A stretch of DNA of 64,000 nucleotides from Mycoemilia scoparia (GCA_027575805.1 JANBPU010000002.1:186001-250000), one strand, 5' to 3'; positions 33,059 to 47,557 are shown, counted from the first letter of the stretch. Made by a program: numbers and translations. The notes: generated by a model not told the origin, from the sequence alone.

Positions 33059-34766
33059 CTAATGCTTTTGGGATGAAATCGACCATAACGAAATCTTTTT
33101 GTCCTGGCTGGCAACTGCTAACATGGGGAGTGATTGAAGCCACTGAGAGTGAGCCGCATCCGGAAAAACAGCCGTATCAGACTCGTCAGCACTTAGATAG
33201 CCGTCTTTGTGACTTAAGTCAAGGCTCATTACTGATTCACGGTGATATGTTATTGTTTGGCAAAGTTGGTGTGTGTTGGCAGAATACACACGTACTCTGT
33301 AATCCCAGCCAGCAGTTATTATGACCCTCCCATTTGAATCAAATACTATATCAGAAGTCCCATTGTTTCGTAGATTGATATGGTTTGGAGCACGACAGTC
33401 AAAGAGCCTGGGCTTTAAATATGGTTAAAGAGTAAGGCAGTTAGTTTTGTAGAATTATAGTTGAGCGATGAATTGACAAGCCATGGAACCAGCATACCTT
33501 TGGGCCAAGACAGCAGTATCCTGTAATAAAGATCTTGGAACTGCCTCCACCTGAGTAAATAAGTCTATCGTCCATGTTGACTGATAGAGACATGACTATA
33601 CATAAAATCCAAGTTTGTAAACTATATCTGGACATTGCTATAAATAACACACTGATACAATTGCTGTTTTAAAAACCTTGCTAGTTTTCCTACCAGGCTC
33701 TTTATGAAGCTTTATGTGTTCTAGTGCCTCAATAGTTTCTGAGGCAATGTTTATGGAAAACATCTGAATTCCTCCATTTTCGTACCCTACAACAAGCATA
33801 ACGAATCCTTCGGCATTAAAGAGCTTTAGGCACATCACCATTCCTATTTAAAAGTACACATACCAAGATGTCTGTTATTTTTGGATAAAGATTATGCTAA
33901 AAACACAGCTTATAAATACATAATAGCCATTACCTTTAGAGTCTTCTTCGTTCTTATTTTGAACAGTAACATCAAAGCTATGCCTCCTAGCTGTATTATA
34001 AATGTTGATCTAGAATATCAAGATAAAGCCTTTTTCAGTATTAATTTCCTCATAATATATTGCCCAAAAGGTACTGCAAAGTTTGTGGAATACCTTTCCA
34101 TCACTTGAGCTTTTTAGAGCGGCGATCCATACATCACTTTCTTCAATGTCCAAGTATTTGCCAATTAGTATTATCATAAGATATAGTGGAATGATTATAA
34201 TGGTAGTCCGTCATGGATGCAATATATTTTATTTGCTTACCAATTGCTGACGTAGAAAACTTGCAAAAATTAAGCGAGTCGACATCTATCCTATATAGCT
34301 CTTTGAGATTTCCTCCAAGCGGTGTATTTGGAGATGTAGTAAAATCCCAAACTATTATAAAGTTATCTCGGCCTTGTCTAATGTTAATATTTGTGTCATT
34401 TTAGATAGTATTTCATACCACTTAAACTTTATATAATGTTTTCGGGTTATTGCTTACGTGATTATAGTATTGCCTGTACCCTCATTGATACAAATCACTG
34501 ATGAGTTGTGGGCCTTGATTTTTACGGACAACTTTTTTAGTAACATGTTCCAAATAAATAAATTCCCCTCTTGATCCCTAGTCAAAAGATAAAATGTCAT
34601 TCCTGTTTAGATATCATTGAAGTGTGTTCTAGATATACGATCATAGGAGTCACAGCACTAACCCTGATGCCAAATAGAAACTCCCTTTCAGGAATTTTAC
34701 AGAGTGAATAGGACTCGTGTGTGCCCTAAATATAAATACCGGGTCTTGATTGATATGGATGCTCAT
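33059..34766 (-). CDS. ASA1: Asa1/GNB1L-like WD40 protein, multi-exon
   Basis: This is a WD40 beta-propeller protein resembling Asa1, the ASTRA-complex subunit that works with Tel2-Tti1-Tti2 in maturation of PIK-like kinases (human GNB1L). The first exon (34766-34671) gives PVFIFRAHTSPIHSVKFL and YLASG. The second begins at 34577 with DQEGNLFIWNML, and GG|G phase joining is correct. Later repeats show LVVGYENGGIQMFSI, LSVNMDDRLIYSGGGSSKI, and the C-terminal exon VASQDKKISLWSI. Several short introns interrupt the gene; not all junctions were resolved. It lies 178 bases upstream of the IKS1-like gene on the same strand. The WD40 class is certain; the Asa1 assignment is good but not certain. Confidence 0.8.
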
Positions 34767-35288
34767 GAGTATAATTGTATAGCTTTTTGTGTATCCTTTA
34801 AATGGTATATATCAGCACACTATGAATCCTGTCCACTATATATAGCAAAGTCCTGGTACCTATGATACGCTTATATGTCTGTTATGGGTGGAAGAGTGGA
34901 CTATTTATTAAACCAACGCTCTTGATATGCGCTCGAGACATGCAAAGTATAAACACTCAACGATTTGATAAAGTAGCAGGAATTGAAAGGTAGGATTTCC
35001 GCTTTCTAGTATTAGCTAACAAGACTTCTGGAATCAATCATAGCTTAATAACAGAGCTTAGCTGGTGATTTTCGGGGGGGGGGGAACAGCAAAGTCGGAT
35101 GATTTAATCAAAGCAAAACAAAATATTGTCGGTGAGCTTTAGGATGATGTGGTTCTAGTTTATTTTCAAAAGCAACAAATTCTGTTGACTTTTTTACCTA
35201 TCTTTAGCTTTGTTATATTGGCTCCACAGTATCAAAGTAAAGCGGCCTGTCATTCATTTTCAATTTCAAAGAGTGGTCACCTAGAACG
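34767..35288. promoter_or_regulatory. Divergent promoter region, ASA1-like / NUP192
   Basis: About 520 bases separate divergent genes. They include a G10-type homopolymer near 35075-35085 and no confident promoter motif. Confidence 0.4.
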
Positions 35289-38200
35289 ATGGCCCAAACA
35301 ATGTGGAAATCCGAACGCTTTACAAACCTAAACCGCCTAATCTGCGAGGCAATTGATGCCCCAGACGCGTTGGCCTCAAAATTTAAAAAAGATTTGGTCA
35401 AAGCATTTAACGAAACAAAGGCAGACCTCGCATCGTTATTCGACTTTCCTGGTAAGAGTGCGTCTGTACGCGCTAATCTTGAAAAAGGTAAATTTAGAAA
35501 ATGACCAGGATAACAGCATAGTATATATATATATGCTATGACTTATATCCAGTAACTTATTGATTTCTGCGCCAAAGTATATACATATTTATCATAGTAC
35601 TGATATACTGAAATTTTGTTGGTTTGTGCTAGGAACGGCGGTCATAAGTGGAAAGGACTTCCAAGTCAACAAGGACTTTATAGAAGAAACAAAGAAGCTG
35701 TCAGATTTCCTTGGTATAGATGAAAACTTGGCAGCAGCACTCTTTCAGAGTGGCCAAGAACACCAAACAAAATATGAGCTACCGCCCGGAGAGTCGGCTG
35801 TTATTTTGTATCTAACAGAAAGACAGTCAAAGCTTTCGTGTCTAGATAACATATTAAGAGGAGTTATAAAACTTGAAGACTCGCATCCAGTGCGGGAGGC
35901 GCTTGAATCATGCATATCAGACATCATTTCCACCACGATTTCCAGCTCGTTACAGAATTCTGGTGACAATCAGGATAGGTTTCCCAAGCGCATGCTGAAT
36001 ACCATTAACAAGCTTTCTGAGTCGCACAAGACCATGATCAGTATACAGAAGGGCCCAACCCAGAACATGCCATATGATGAAGAAGTCATTGCTGAAGTAG
36101 CTCTAAAGTATGAAAGCGAGCGCGTGATGATTTCCGAGATTTTCTATCACCTGGCCACGCTCAGTTACCTGACCTTGGAAGAAATCATTTTGTTGGTTGA
36201 ATGGATCCAGAAGTCTGAGACTTCAGATGCTGTTGCGCTGCGTATTTTAACCGTAGTTTTGTGTATACTTGACACACAAACCAGCCTTCCTCACAGCATG
36301 AGCGAAGATGCGGTTTTAGATAGATTGTGGAAGCTCAAGAGTGATGAAGAAAAATTCAAAAGGCTAAACGTTCTAATTACAACAGAGAGCCAGTGGAAGG
36401 TTTCTGGATTCCAGGGTCTCGTTTCACTTCAGTGGTCTCTGCTGGCCTTGTTTGCCACGAAGCAATGGCCTGAGTTTGGACCAAACTTTGGCTTCAGAGT
36501 TGACCGTATTGAAAGCATGGCTGAGTCAGCAATAAAAAATAACGCAATTCAAGTCTGCTCTGAATACCTGCTTGCCTATAAAGTAGCTGGCGATCTTGAC
36601 TATGAGAATCTCCTACACGGCTCACAGGCTGATTTGCAAAGCGATGCTTCTGTCGAACAAATACAAACATATGCAAAGCACACTAATGTTGATGGCGATT
36701 TCCAATTCAACATTGAAACACAGATAGGAAACCTTATTAACTGCTTCATCTCCCGCATGTCTCGCATAATCAGAAATATTAGGTACCGGGAAGAGGATAC
36801 TATATTGGAATACCAGCAAAGAGAGCAGCAGCGTGCTGCCATCATGTCGTCTCAGGGCTATCACAGATCCTATAACCAGCAGGTTGTCCCAGAAGCCTTG
36901 GAGAAACCAAGACGTGATACGGAGGCCTTGTTTTCTCTAATTGCTTTGCTCTTTGCAGATAGACCTGACGCCGGACTTTTGTTCTGGGTCCCAAACGGAA
37001 ACGATCAGGAAAACAGCGATCGTCTAATTGTGTTTTTGCGCTGGGGTGCCGATAGCCGTGAACAGGGAATGATCCGTGCATACTTTGACATGCTTTCGTC
37101 TTTAGCGTGTGGTCCTGAAGCTAGTCGCTACGCCCATGAGTATATGTACACTAGCGATCAGCCATCAATGAGCATGGGGGGAAAGGCTCCTCTTTGCTCC
37201 TGGATGTCCCTCTTTGGTGCGCTTGACTTCTATGCTACAAAGCTTTCCCAGACTGCTGAGCAGAGTTCTGCAGAAACCCCCACAATCCCTACATCAGAAG
37301 TTTCTCTCCTCTGCTCTTTCTTGAGACTTCTGCGTCAGGTAGCCCTAAACTCCACCACAGCACGCATCGCCCTTTACGAAAGCCAGCCCTACAACGCTAT
37401 TGCTTCCCTCTTCAGCCTGCTGGGCTGCAGTGTCCCTGTCATTCTTAAAGCTGCTATTTTGAATACCATTTCGGCATTCTGCACACTTTCCCCATTTGAA
37501 CAGCAAACTGACAACACACGCAGTGCAACTGAAGAGATGGCCCGCCAGGTGTGGCTACAGCTCGAGCACGCTCAAGCCTTGCCAACTGTTGGCAAAGGTA
37601 AAAACTCTCAGTCCAGCAGTGGTTCTGGTCTTTCAAGAGGCACGATGCAGCTTGGACGTGATATCTCTACTTTATGGCAAAAGCGAGGAGGAATTGCTTA
37701 CGAACTCGAAGAGTTAGAGGCAGCCGATGAGACTTACCCAGAGACGCGCGCATTCCTGCACCTACTTTCATCTCTCATCCACATATCTGCCCAAGCACCT
37801 CCTCTATCTGATCTCGAAAAAGACCCCAACCTTTTTTCCATGTCCTCGCCCTCAATTCCAGGTTTCCTCGGAGAACAGTATCGCATCCCAGGCATTAACC
37901 CATATGTTGGCTTTGTTCTCGATGCCATATTTATGAAGGTTAGAGACCGTGAATATCGCCAGTCTCTTGAGAAATGGTCTATCATTGCTGGGTGTTTGGA
38001 TGTAGTTGAGCGCTGTCTTGCTACTATGGATCTATCCAACTTTGTGGTTGAAGGGGGTGTTGCCTCTAGCTCTGATTTTGCCAACAAGCCTGGTGGAATG
38101 CAAGCTGCATTGCGCTATCTTGTCACCCAGCCCGGCTTTGAGATATCCATTAGAATACTTTGTGGCTCTCGTCTTCTGGACGAGATCCTCAATGTACTTT

Positions 38201-41200
38201 CTACAGATATTGCACAAGTAAACTTTGCAACTAACGAAGAAGGCCATCTCATACGAGCATCCGTTGTTTCATCTCTTAGGATCATTTTGAGAACCTTGAA
38301 TATCCAAGACACCTTACTTCAATGTGTTATTCCACTGCTCGGAAGCTCAAATACACAGGAGGTTCTTGGATTCCCCCTCAATCTTCCAAGATCAATCACA
38401 ACCCTGGATAACCTACTCCTTCATCGTCAAGATGCAGTTGCCCGTATTGCTCTTCTGATCAACTCGACCGTAAATCTTGATATATGCCTTGCCACAGTCA
38501 AGATCCTTGCAGTTCTGGCCGATTCTCCTGCTTTCAGCGGAGACGATGGAAATCCCTATACAAACTCTACCTCAACAATGACCCCTATCAACCGCCTAGT
38601 AGGTCTTCTTGATAAGAGTGATGAAAGCGTGCGCATCATGCATGGGTTTATTAACTGCCTTGAGCTAAATGGAAACGAAATTCCTGAGGATACAATGCTT
38701 GGTGGATCGCTTGACTCGCATATATCCCTTGGATTTACTAATGGCCTCAATGATGCTAACCCTGCAACCCCTGCAATGTCAGTGAGAATAGCTATAATGG
38801 ATCTTCTCATTCATAATCTGGACCGATCAAAGACTTGTCCGACTATTTCACACTGGCTACTTGGTTTTAATCTCCTGAAGCCAGCATCTACTGACCTCCC
38901 AACTCCAAACAAGCGCTCCACCTGCCTCCATGCAATCCTGGATCTTTTCCCTAAAAGCAACAGTCTTTCAGGCAATGAGAACGCATTGGAAGCTCAAGAC
39001 GAAAACCTTCTAATGAACTTCCACCCTCGACTTGCTGAAAGGTGCTATCATCTCATTTATAGACTATATTCTGACCCAGTCACTATTGATGTTATTGCTC
39101 GCTATTTACGTAGCTCCGGCCACTTCCTTGTAAGCCAGATATACTCTCTTCCAGCAAAGATAAGTTGCTTTAATACAAGCGAACAGGAAACCACCTTTGG
39201 TATTCCTTTCAGGGCATTCTCGCAGCTCAACGCGAGGTCTTGGCTATTCCGCATTGTAGCCTTTGAGCTCCACACAGCATTCCTGGCTGGGGCACAATCA
39301 GCAGTCCAGAGTTTGGTAAAACTACTTATTGGATCAGGCAGTTATATAGCAGATGATAGCAATATCTTTACCACAGCAGGGTTCAATGCACCGATGAAGC
39401 TCGTAGAGCACTTTATATCCCTGTGGAGATCATACAAGGACCTCATTTCATCTTTACGCCAACTTAAAAACAGCGATCTTCAAATCAATGATCCGGAAAG
39501 CCACGGATTTGACTCAATGTCCTTACCCACCATTGCTCAGGCCAAATCACTTCTTGGCGTTGACATAGACTCATGTCTCACCCGTGACTCACGCGGTTGT
39601 GTCATATACGATCTACACACCATCTTATTCCTTCTTCGTCGATCCGAACGTGAACTTGAGCAAAGGGGCGAGCTAATCTCTGAAGGTGCTCGCAGCCGGG
39701 CAAAGACGTCCATTAGATTGATCATGATCGAATCGTTCTATTTAAACCAAGAGCGCGATTTGTTCTTTGCATTCATGAAAGCAATGGAGGGTTGGCAACA
39801 AATTACCAACATATTAGTCACCTCGGCCTGGAAGTATATTGGAAAGGCAGGCATTGACAGAGAACAAATTCCTATAGAATTGCTTGCTGAAATGTTACCT
39901 GTCTTTACTGACAGTGCTGACATTCCTATCGATGAAGCTTCATATTCTGGTATGGATGACAGCATGGTGGGATCTTATATCCAAGACAGCTCCAGCGCCA
40001 ATGATGATTCCAGATTTGATGCAATCCTTCGCACTCTTAGCCCTTCGATTGTACTGCTTACTGACAAACTTCAGCAAGAATGGGCTAGTGCTGATGTACT
40101 TGACACCTCTGGAACAAGCATTTCCTTCAACAAGTCCAGTAATCCAACCCAGAGCCTCAACAAAGTAATAGGCATTGATAAGAGCTATGAAAGACATCTT
40201 TCGCTATGGAAACTGCTGGTAGCATCTGCATTGACGCCCTCTGCACAGCGTGAGCTCCCCCTTCGTGGAAACATATATTCTGCGATTCTTCATTACCTTA
40301 ACGGCCTCACAATCTTGGCCACTAAGTCGTCCAGCAATAGCAAAATCCCAGTATCTAAGCACCCCCTTCTGGTGGGTGCCGCCGATATACTTACAACAAC
40401 ATCATTTGGGGATCGCCTATTGGATAGTGTTAGCAGAGACGCCGCTGATGCATGGGATGCCTGGAAGACAGTCGCATTTTCTGTCCTCGATGCTCTTGCA
40501 AACCTGTATTCACAAGAGTCCCGCAGCAGAATTATCACCTTCATTACGCAAAAGAACTACTTTGGTCAGTACGTTGGGTCTTTGAGGCGTGAAGATGATG
40601 CACTCCAGCAGACATTAGAAGAAAACCCACAAACATTAAACCCGATATATATCTATGAGTCTAAAATGGCATTCTTCTTGCGCCTATCACAGCGTCATGA
40701 TGGTGCCGAAAAGCTCATGGAAAACGGCATTATTGATATACTCTCTGACTGCAAGTTCCTGGATATACACTTGGCCTCGCTGTCTATGACAAATAATGGA
40801 TCAGATTCATTTATTCCCTCGCATGTTGAGCGCTACCACCAGCTCTTCATGCCAGCCTTAAACCTGGTCTCATTGTTGGTAACCAAGATTGGCAGAGACA
40901 ACATCACCCAGCTAATGAAGGTTTCGCACTTCATCACCCAGCATTATGCTACCTTTGAAGCTATATTGAAACAAGCAACACAGCTAGCCATGCCCTCGGA
41001 TATGACTGAAGACCAGATGTTCGCCCAATCCTCCTACTTAAATACAACTATACTACAACAGGTCAAGGCAATTACCACCCTTGTTTTCTACATCTCTCGT
41101 CACCAGGCAGTTGTTGATCGGGAGCGTGCCACAACTTCCTCTGGTAGCGTTGGAATAGTGGCTCTCCATCCTCATATACTTGCTCTTCTTCCCAAATTTG

Positions 41201-42111
41201 GGTATTCAAACAAGTGGGCAAGCAGGCTTCTGCCTTCAAATGAAAATGAAAGGCTTCAGTCTCAGGTTACATTTAGCAATCTTCTCGAGGTGTCAAATTC
41301 ATCTTCCACAAACCCCATACCAAATGCTGACCCGCTTCCATCAACACTCTTCACTAAACAAGCCGATAGAGTTGTTCAGTCAATTGTTCGAAATGTATTG
41401 GCCTATGCGCACTCAACCTCTGAGGCCACTAACGCAGGTGATCCCCTATCCATGTGGCCCGCATTCACCTGCTCACTTGGCCATGCTCGCCACACCGATT
41501 TTGCACCCTCTCTGGCAACTCTGTCAGAAATAATCAATTTCTATATAAACCGCTCAAGGCAGTTCGAGCTTTGCTTAACTGAGGCATCCAAGATACTCTC
41601 CAATCCAAGCCAAGCAGATGTTAATAGTCTCAAGCGTATTCTTTCAGCCTCTCCCATTGATGATCTTGATAATATGATTTCTTCTCAGATAAGAGCCATC
41701 GCTTCTGCTCACATTCGAAACATGGAAAAGGATATCAAGGAGGAACTGACTATGGTCAGCGCAATGCTGCAGATGTCGACTCTCCTGCTATGGCGCCATG
41801 TTGATAGTTTCTTGAATGCATCGTCGTTTGAGGGCAATGATGTAAGGCAAACTAATGGCTTTTCTTCGTTCTCCCAGCGTGATCGCTATGTTGGCGGAAT
41901 GCCCGTCCCCTCGTATCGTGATCGTGAGACCCTCCTTTCGGATGCAACTATTGTCCTGCCTCCCCTCTTGAACTCTCTTAGCCAGCTAGTTGAAAACCCA
42001 GTAACCAAAACATCTTTATCTGAGAGAAATGCTGGTGACCAGGTTGCTTTGATGAGAATGCTTATTCGCCAAATCAAAGACATGATACTGAGAGATGGCG
42101 ATGATATTTGA
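35289..42111 (+). CDS. NUP192: Nucleoporin Nup192/Nup205, 2 exons
   Basis: Nup192 (vertebrate Nup205) is a large alpha-solenoid scaffold of the nuclear pore inner ring, binding Nic96 and Nup53. Exons are 35289-35487 and 35633-42111 (6678 bases, 2225 residues), somewhat longer than yeast Nup192 (1683) and human NUP205 (2012). The N-terminal VNKDFIEETKKLSDFLGIDENLAA matches the family signature, as do LYLTERQ and the SLIALLFADRPDAGLLFW and FDMLSSLACGPEAS segments; the rest is helical repeats up to VALMRMLIRQIKDMIL. The intron joins GAA AAA G to GA ACG with a GTAAAT donor and a CTAG acceptor. Start ATG at 35289 is the first in frame. Confidence 0.95.
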
Positions 42112-42740
42112 ATTTAAGTATTTTTTATTTAAGATCGTTTAAATTTTATACAAACACGACTATTTTCTAAATTTTACCTAGTATTAAAACAGGTTTCAAA
42201 ATAACAGCAAACCACAATTTAAAACTTAAAAATGCCATTATGCCAGCTTTTATATTTTTAGTGTTGTTGTTCATTTTGATGATCTGATTAAATCGTGCGC
42301 GGATCAATTTGTGGGCTTAAATTTTATATCCATAGAAAAGCCAAATCTCAATTGTATTAGCACTATACGATATCCAAGTACAAGACTGGAATAGTGCTTG
42401 GGCTCTATAACGAACCTCCTCTTCTTCAATTGGGTTGCAACAGTTCGGTAAGTTAGAAAAAAACAATAATATATATGGATTCGTTAAGGGGGATGCTGGA
42501 TGCATCCATTAAGATATGTGCGAATCCGTGCTTGTTGTGATGTAACAATACCAGTATGATGCGCTTTTGGCACAAGAGTCAATTTGTTTGGGCGTGTCCA
42601 GTTAAAAGTTGATTGCACTTGGTATAATTCCACATTCCGTACATGAAGAATGTGCTGGCCCTATCCAATTGTCGTTATTCCACTATTTTTCCATTTTCCA
42701 ACCATTCTCGTTTTTTTAAATTCACGATAGATACTCAAAC
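42112..42740. other. Intergenic region, NUP192 to RPS5
   Basis: This stretch holds the 3' region of NUP192 and the RPS5 promoter. A T/C-rich tract (about 42655-42740) directly upstream of the RPS5 ATG is typical of ribosomal protein gene 5' leaders. No other gene is supported. Confidence 0.5.
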
Positions 42741-43545
<805 letters not shown>

Positions 43546-44069
43546 TCTGTTCTTGCTCTTTCTCACAATTATACAATAAAGGGGTTTGCCCATGTGCTGA
43601 CGACTGTTTATGCGCCACAACTTTTCTATCATTTTATTTATACACATTTGTATGTGAGTGTGTAGATTATTGTAGGTAAATAAACCAGCATACAAAATCT
43701 TGGCACGAAGAAAAAGGATTTGTGATTTTAACTTGATTTATAATCCTGAGGCTTTTGGATTTTGAATTTAAATCCAGGACCACATCAAAATGTAGATATT
43801 TGTCATTAAAAGCGTGGTAGATTTTGATTCTAGCTGGAGTGTCTAGTGGAAATCAATATTCATTATTATTATTATTATTATTACTATGGCCAAAGGAATG
43901 TGTGCACACCTTTTTATTCTGTATAGTTGTAGTTAAGCTATTTAAATACACATTGTCTGCCACTCCACATTTTCAAAATTTAAATTCCCTTATATTTTCA
44001 AATATCCTAGGTTTTACCCTACATATTTAAACTGTAAATATACACATACATCTACTTAGCCATATCGAT
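43546..44069. other. Intergenic region, RPS5 to NMA111
   Basis: This stretch contains the RPS5 3' region with an AATAAA-like signal near 43575 and an ATT microsatellite at about 43859-43883. No gene is supported. Confidence 0.5.
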
Positions 44070-47000
44070 ATGCACGACTTTAACATTTCTGAGAATGCCT
44101 ATGATGATGGCACTGCCCTGAATGGTAGCTCTAAAAGCAAGAACACCACGAGTTGCAAGCCATCCAGCATTGAAGAAATACAGGCCCTTTTTGAAAAGCT
44201 GAAGGAATCTAAGGCCCAAAATAGCAACAGCATCTACAAACAGATGGTTACCAAGAATGGCGAAAATGGAAGCGAGACCATTAATGAAAAGAAGCCAGCC
44301 TGGGAAGAAACAATCGAAAAGGTTAGAAACTCTACAGTCAGTATAAATATTCGAAGCATCCAGTCATTTGATGTATATCGCCAGTCTTCTGGATGTGCCT
44401 CTGGAACAGTGGTTGATGCTGAGATGGGAATCATAATGACAAATAGGCACGTCTTGAAGCCTGGACCCGCAAGAACCACAGCAGTATTTAACAATAGCAA
44501 GGAAGTTGAGCTGACTACTCTTTATTGCGATCCAATCCACGATTTTGGATTTTGCAAGTACGATGTTAATGAAATTGACAGTGATTTTGAAATTGTGAGT
44601 GTGGAATTGCATCCAGAAAAAGCCAAAAAGGGCTTGGAAATTCGTTTGATAGGAAACGAGAGCGGCGAGAAAGCAACAATTATTCCTGGAATCATCTCAA
44701 GAACTGACCGCAATGCACCAGAATACCATCCATTGAATGGAGGAGACATCAACACTTTTTACATAACTTGCAAGGCTGATACTAATGGCGGAACCTCTGG
44801 GTCTGCTATATTTGATATCTATGGCGATGCTGTTGGTCTCCAGTGCGCCGGCTCATGCACTGGCGCTGCTTTCTTTTTGCCTCTAGAAAGACCTGCGTAT
44901 GCGCTCGATTATATCAGAAGGAGCGAGCCAGTTCCTCGTGGTAATATCCAAACAGAAATGCTGTTTAGCGAGTACTATGAACTAAAGAAACAGGGGTTTT
45001 CGGATTACCTTGACAAGCTTTATCGCAAGAACTTCCCCGGCAGCGATGGCTTACTGCAGGTTAGCAAGGTCCAGAAAAAAGGACCAGCAGACAACATCCT
45101 AAAGACTGGCGATGTCCTGCTTGCTATAGATGGGAAACCAGTTTGTGGGTTCGTCGATGTAGACTCTGTCATGGACAGGAGTGTTGGAAAGCCAATTGAG
45201 ATGCACATCTGGAGAAACAATGTCATAAGTAAGGTCGAGTGCACGGTCCAGGATCTCTATTCGATTACACCAGATTCGTATATCGAGGTTGGTGACAGCG
45301 TCTTGCACAACTTTTCATATAACCTGGCAAACTCTTTCAACATGCCAGTTGAGGGCGTGTTTGTTGCAAAGAGTGGGTACTTTTTTACCAACACAAAAAT
45401 ATCACGTAACTGCGTTATCATCAAGTTTGGTGGGAAGCCAACTCCCAATATCGATGCCCTGGAGCAAATCTTGGTCAATCTGAAAGAGGGAGATCAGGTG
45501 GCAGTAAACTATATTCCTATCCAAGAAAATATAGAGAAAACAGCGCTAGTAAGAATAAGCACACAGTGGCATCCATTCAACAGGATGAAAAGAAGATACA
45601 ATGCAAAGGTGTGGGATAGAACTTCCTTGAAGTTAAATGGCAGCAACGAAAAATCCCAGAAGAATGGCGATGTGACCAAAATGCCAATCAGCCATAACGA
45701 CTATTCAAAACTTGTCCACAACTCAAAGTACCTTCCAGGCTCTTTGAAACACATAGCCAAAAGCGTGGTATTCGTGTCAGCCAGATATCCACACCATACT
45801 GACGGAAACAACGTTGATTCTAGCTGTGGTGCAGGCTTTATTGTTGATGCAAAGCTTGGCCTGGTCGTGTGTGATAGATTTACCATCAGAAACAACATGT
45901 GCGATGTCTATGTGACATTTAACAAGGTCCTCACTATCCCTGCTAAAGTAAAATACTACCACCCGCTTTTCAACTTTGCTATGATCCAGTATGATACAGA
46001 AGAGGCAAGTGGCCTTGACATTGAATCTCTGGTTCTAGCAAGAGATGCAGGTATAGATACGCCAGTTACTGGCAAAAAAGCACGTACTGTTTGTATGACC
46101 AAGAGCAAGGTTTTGACGTCAGATGAGGTTACTATAAGAAACCACGAATTGGTTAATGTCCCTCCAGGAGAAATAAGTGTATGGAGGCCAATCAACTGTG
46201 AGGAACTCTCTGTCAAGTGTGACTTTGAAGGATTTGGCGGACTCTTGTGCACAGATTCTGGCGTTGTTTTGGGCCTTTTAACCAAGACTCCCGTTTTCGA
46301 TCATATGGCCAGAGTTATGACCATGCTCAATGAAGATTATAAAGCAGAAAAGGAGTTGGCTTTGGATGTATGCATGGTCTACGAGGCTTTGGATTCTATC
46401 CGGAATGGCGCGGGCGAGCTTGATTTGTATGGCCTGGGTGCTAATTTCACCAAGCTGGAGCTGGCAGACGCTACCTATTTTGGCGTTACTGCAGAGCATC
46501 TTAATGAGGACAGTATCGAGAATGGACATGTTTTCCAGGTCAAGAGCGTAATAAGTTCATTCGGCTTTAACGAGAATTGTCTTGAGGTTGGAGACATCGT
46601 AGTCGAGGTCAACGGAAAGAAGGTGTCCGGTATAAATGACATCAATATATTTACGAAAAAGGACAAGGGGAATGTTATATTAAAGCTCCTTAGAAATTGT
46701 GAAGAGCTGGTTCTTGAGGTCAAAAACATGGCCCCACAAGACAAGATGACTCGCCGTGCTCTGTTCTGGGCTGGCATTGTGATCCAGCCATCCTATCGCT
46801 CAATTTGTGAGCAGTTCAGTAATATCCCATCTGACATATTCATCTCACATGTAAGGCGTGGCACTCCTGCCAATGACGGGGAAGTCGTCGACGACGTATT
46901 TGTTATAGAGGTAGACAACGAGCCCGTCTCTACTATTGACGACTTCTTGGAAAGGGTAAAACTGCTAGAAGGCCAACTTGATAATAATAAACAGCACATA

Positions 47001-47138
47001 TCGATAACCACCATCGATGTCAATGGGTCAATTGAGGTCAAGTCTATTAAACCCGATCCGTTTTATGATCCTACAATTGAATATGTGTTTGACAACAACA
47101 CCTCTGCTTGGAGCCAGATTTGCCATTCCAAAAACTAA
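44070..47138 (+). CDS. NMA111: Nma111 nuclear HtrA-type serine protease
   Basis: This is an intronless 1022-residue protein of the Nma111 family, nuclear HtrA-like proteases linked to apoptosis (cleavage of Bir1) and lipid homeostasis. The first protease domain holds the triad: His in MTNRHVLKPGPA (about residue 126), Asp in DPIHDFGFCKYD (about 157) and Ser in TNGGTSGSAIF (about 242). PDZ domains follow, with GPADNILKTGDVLLAIDGKPV visible. The second, degenerate protease-like half (FIVDAKLGLVVCDRFTI) lacks the His, as usual in this family, and a last PDZ gives GDIVVEVNGKKVSGI. The architecture and length (yeast 997) agree. The gene is the third in a row on the plus strand after NUP192 and RPS5. 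Confidence 0.95.
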   Translation: MHDFNISENAYDDGTALNGSSKSKNTTSCKPSSIEEIQALFEKLKESKAQNSNSIYKQMVTKNGENGSETINEKKPAWEETIEKVRNSTVSINIRSIQSFDVYRQSSGCASGTVVDAEMGIIMTNRHVLKPGPARTTAVFNNSKEVELTTLYCDPIHDFGFCKYDVNEIDSDFEIVSVELHPEKAKKGLEIRLIGNESGEKATIIPGIISRTDRNAPEYHPLNGGDINTFYITCKADTNGGTSGSAIFDIYGDAVGLQCAGSCTGAAFFLPLERPAYALDYIRRSEPVPRGNIQTEMLFSEYYELKKQGFSDYLDKLYRKNFPGSDGLLQVSKVQKKGPADNILKTGDVLLAIDGKPVCGFVDVDSVMDRSVGKPIEMHIWRNNVISKVECTVQDLYSITPDSYIEVGDSVLHNFSYNLANSFNMPVEGVFVAKSGYFFTNTKISRNCVIIKFGGKPTPNIDALEQILVNLKEGDQVAVNYIPIQENIEKTALVRISTQWHPFNRMKRRYNAKVWDRTSLKLNGSNEKSQKNGDVTKMPISHNDYSKLVHNSKYLPGSLKHIAKSVVFVSARYPHHTDGNNVDSSCGAGFIVDAKLGLVVCDRFTIRNNMCDVYVTFNKVLTIPAKVKYYHPLFNFAMIQYDTEEASGLDIESLVLARDAGIDTPVTGKKARTVCMTKSKVLTSDEVTIRNHELVNVPPGEISVWRPINCEELSVKCDFEGFGGLLCTDSGVVLGLLTKTPVFDHMARVMTMLNEDYKAEKELALDVCMVYEALDSIRNGAGELDLYGLGANFTKLELADATYFGVTAEHLNEDSIENGHVFQVKSVISSFGFNENCLEVGDIVVEVNGKKVSGINDINIFTKKDKGNVILKLLRNCEELVLEVKNMAPQDKMTRRALFWAGIVIQPSYRSICEQFSNIPSDIFISHVRRGTPANDGEVVDDVFVIEVDNEPVSTIDDFLERVKLLEGQLDNNKQHISITTIDVNGSIEVKSIKPDPFYDPTIEYVFDNNTSAWSQICHSKN

Positions 47139-47557
47139 ATATGCTGGGCCCTGACATTTAGTATCATACTCTTATTTTTCTTGCATAGATAATTTAGACT
47201 ATAACCAAAGATCCACATCTTGGTCTATTTATCGGTCCTTCAATAAAAAATCCATTATAAATCTAGACAAGTTATGAAAAATATAGCTTTAAAACAGTTT
47301 CAGGACTGCCGAGGTCCAAGGATGCATGTGCTGCGAGGCAGGGCTAAGCGAAGTTTTTATAGATCATGAAAGATAATTATCTTCATGCATGCATTCTATA
47401 TGCCCTGTCAAATAGGCCTAATATAGAAAGGTGGGATGTTTGGCCAGTACATTATTCTGCTAAAAAATAATGTCATAAATTAGCGCATTAACAAACAATA
47501 GCAATGTTTAGCCAATAAATAATATACACATGATAATTTAGTGAAGAGTTAGTCAGC
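47139..47557. other. Convergent intergenic region, NMA111 / Air
   Basis: This is the 3' region of both flanking genes. AATAAA-like signals are present near 47240. No gene is seen. Confidence 0.5.

Noticed and set aside
36494..41533. Many antisense and shifted frames inside NUP192
   Set aside because: They are shadows of a 6.8 kb conserved coding region with no independent signatures.
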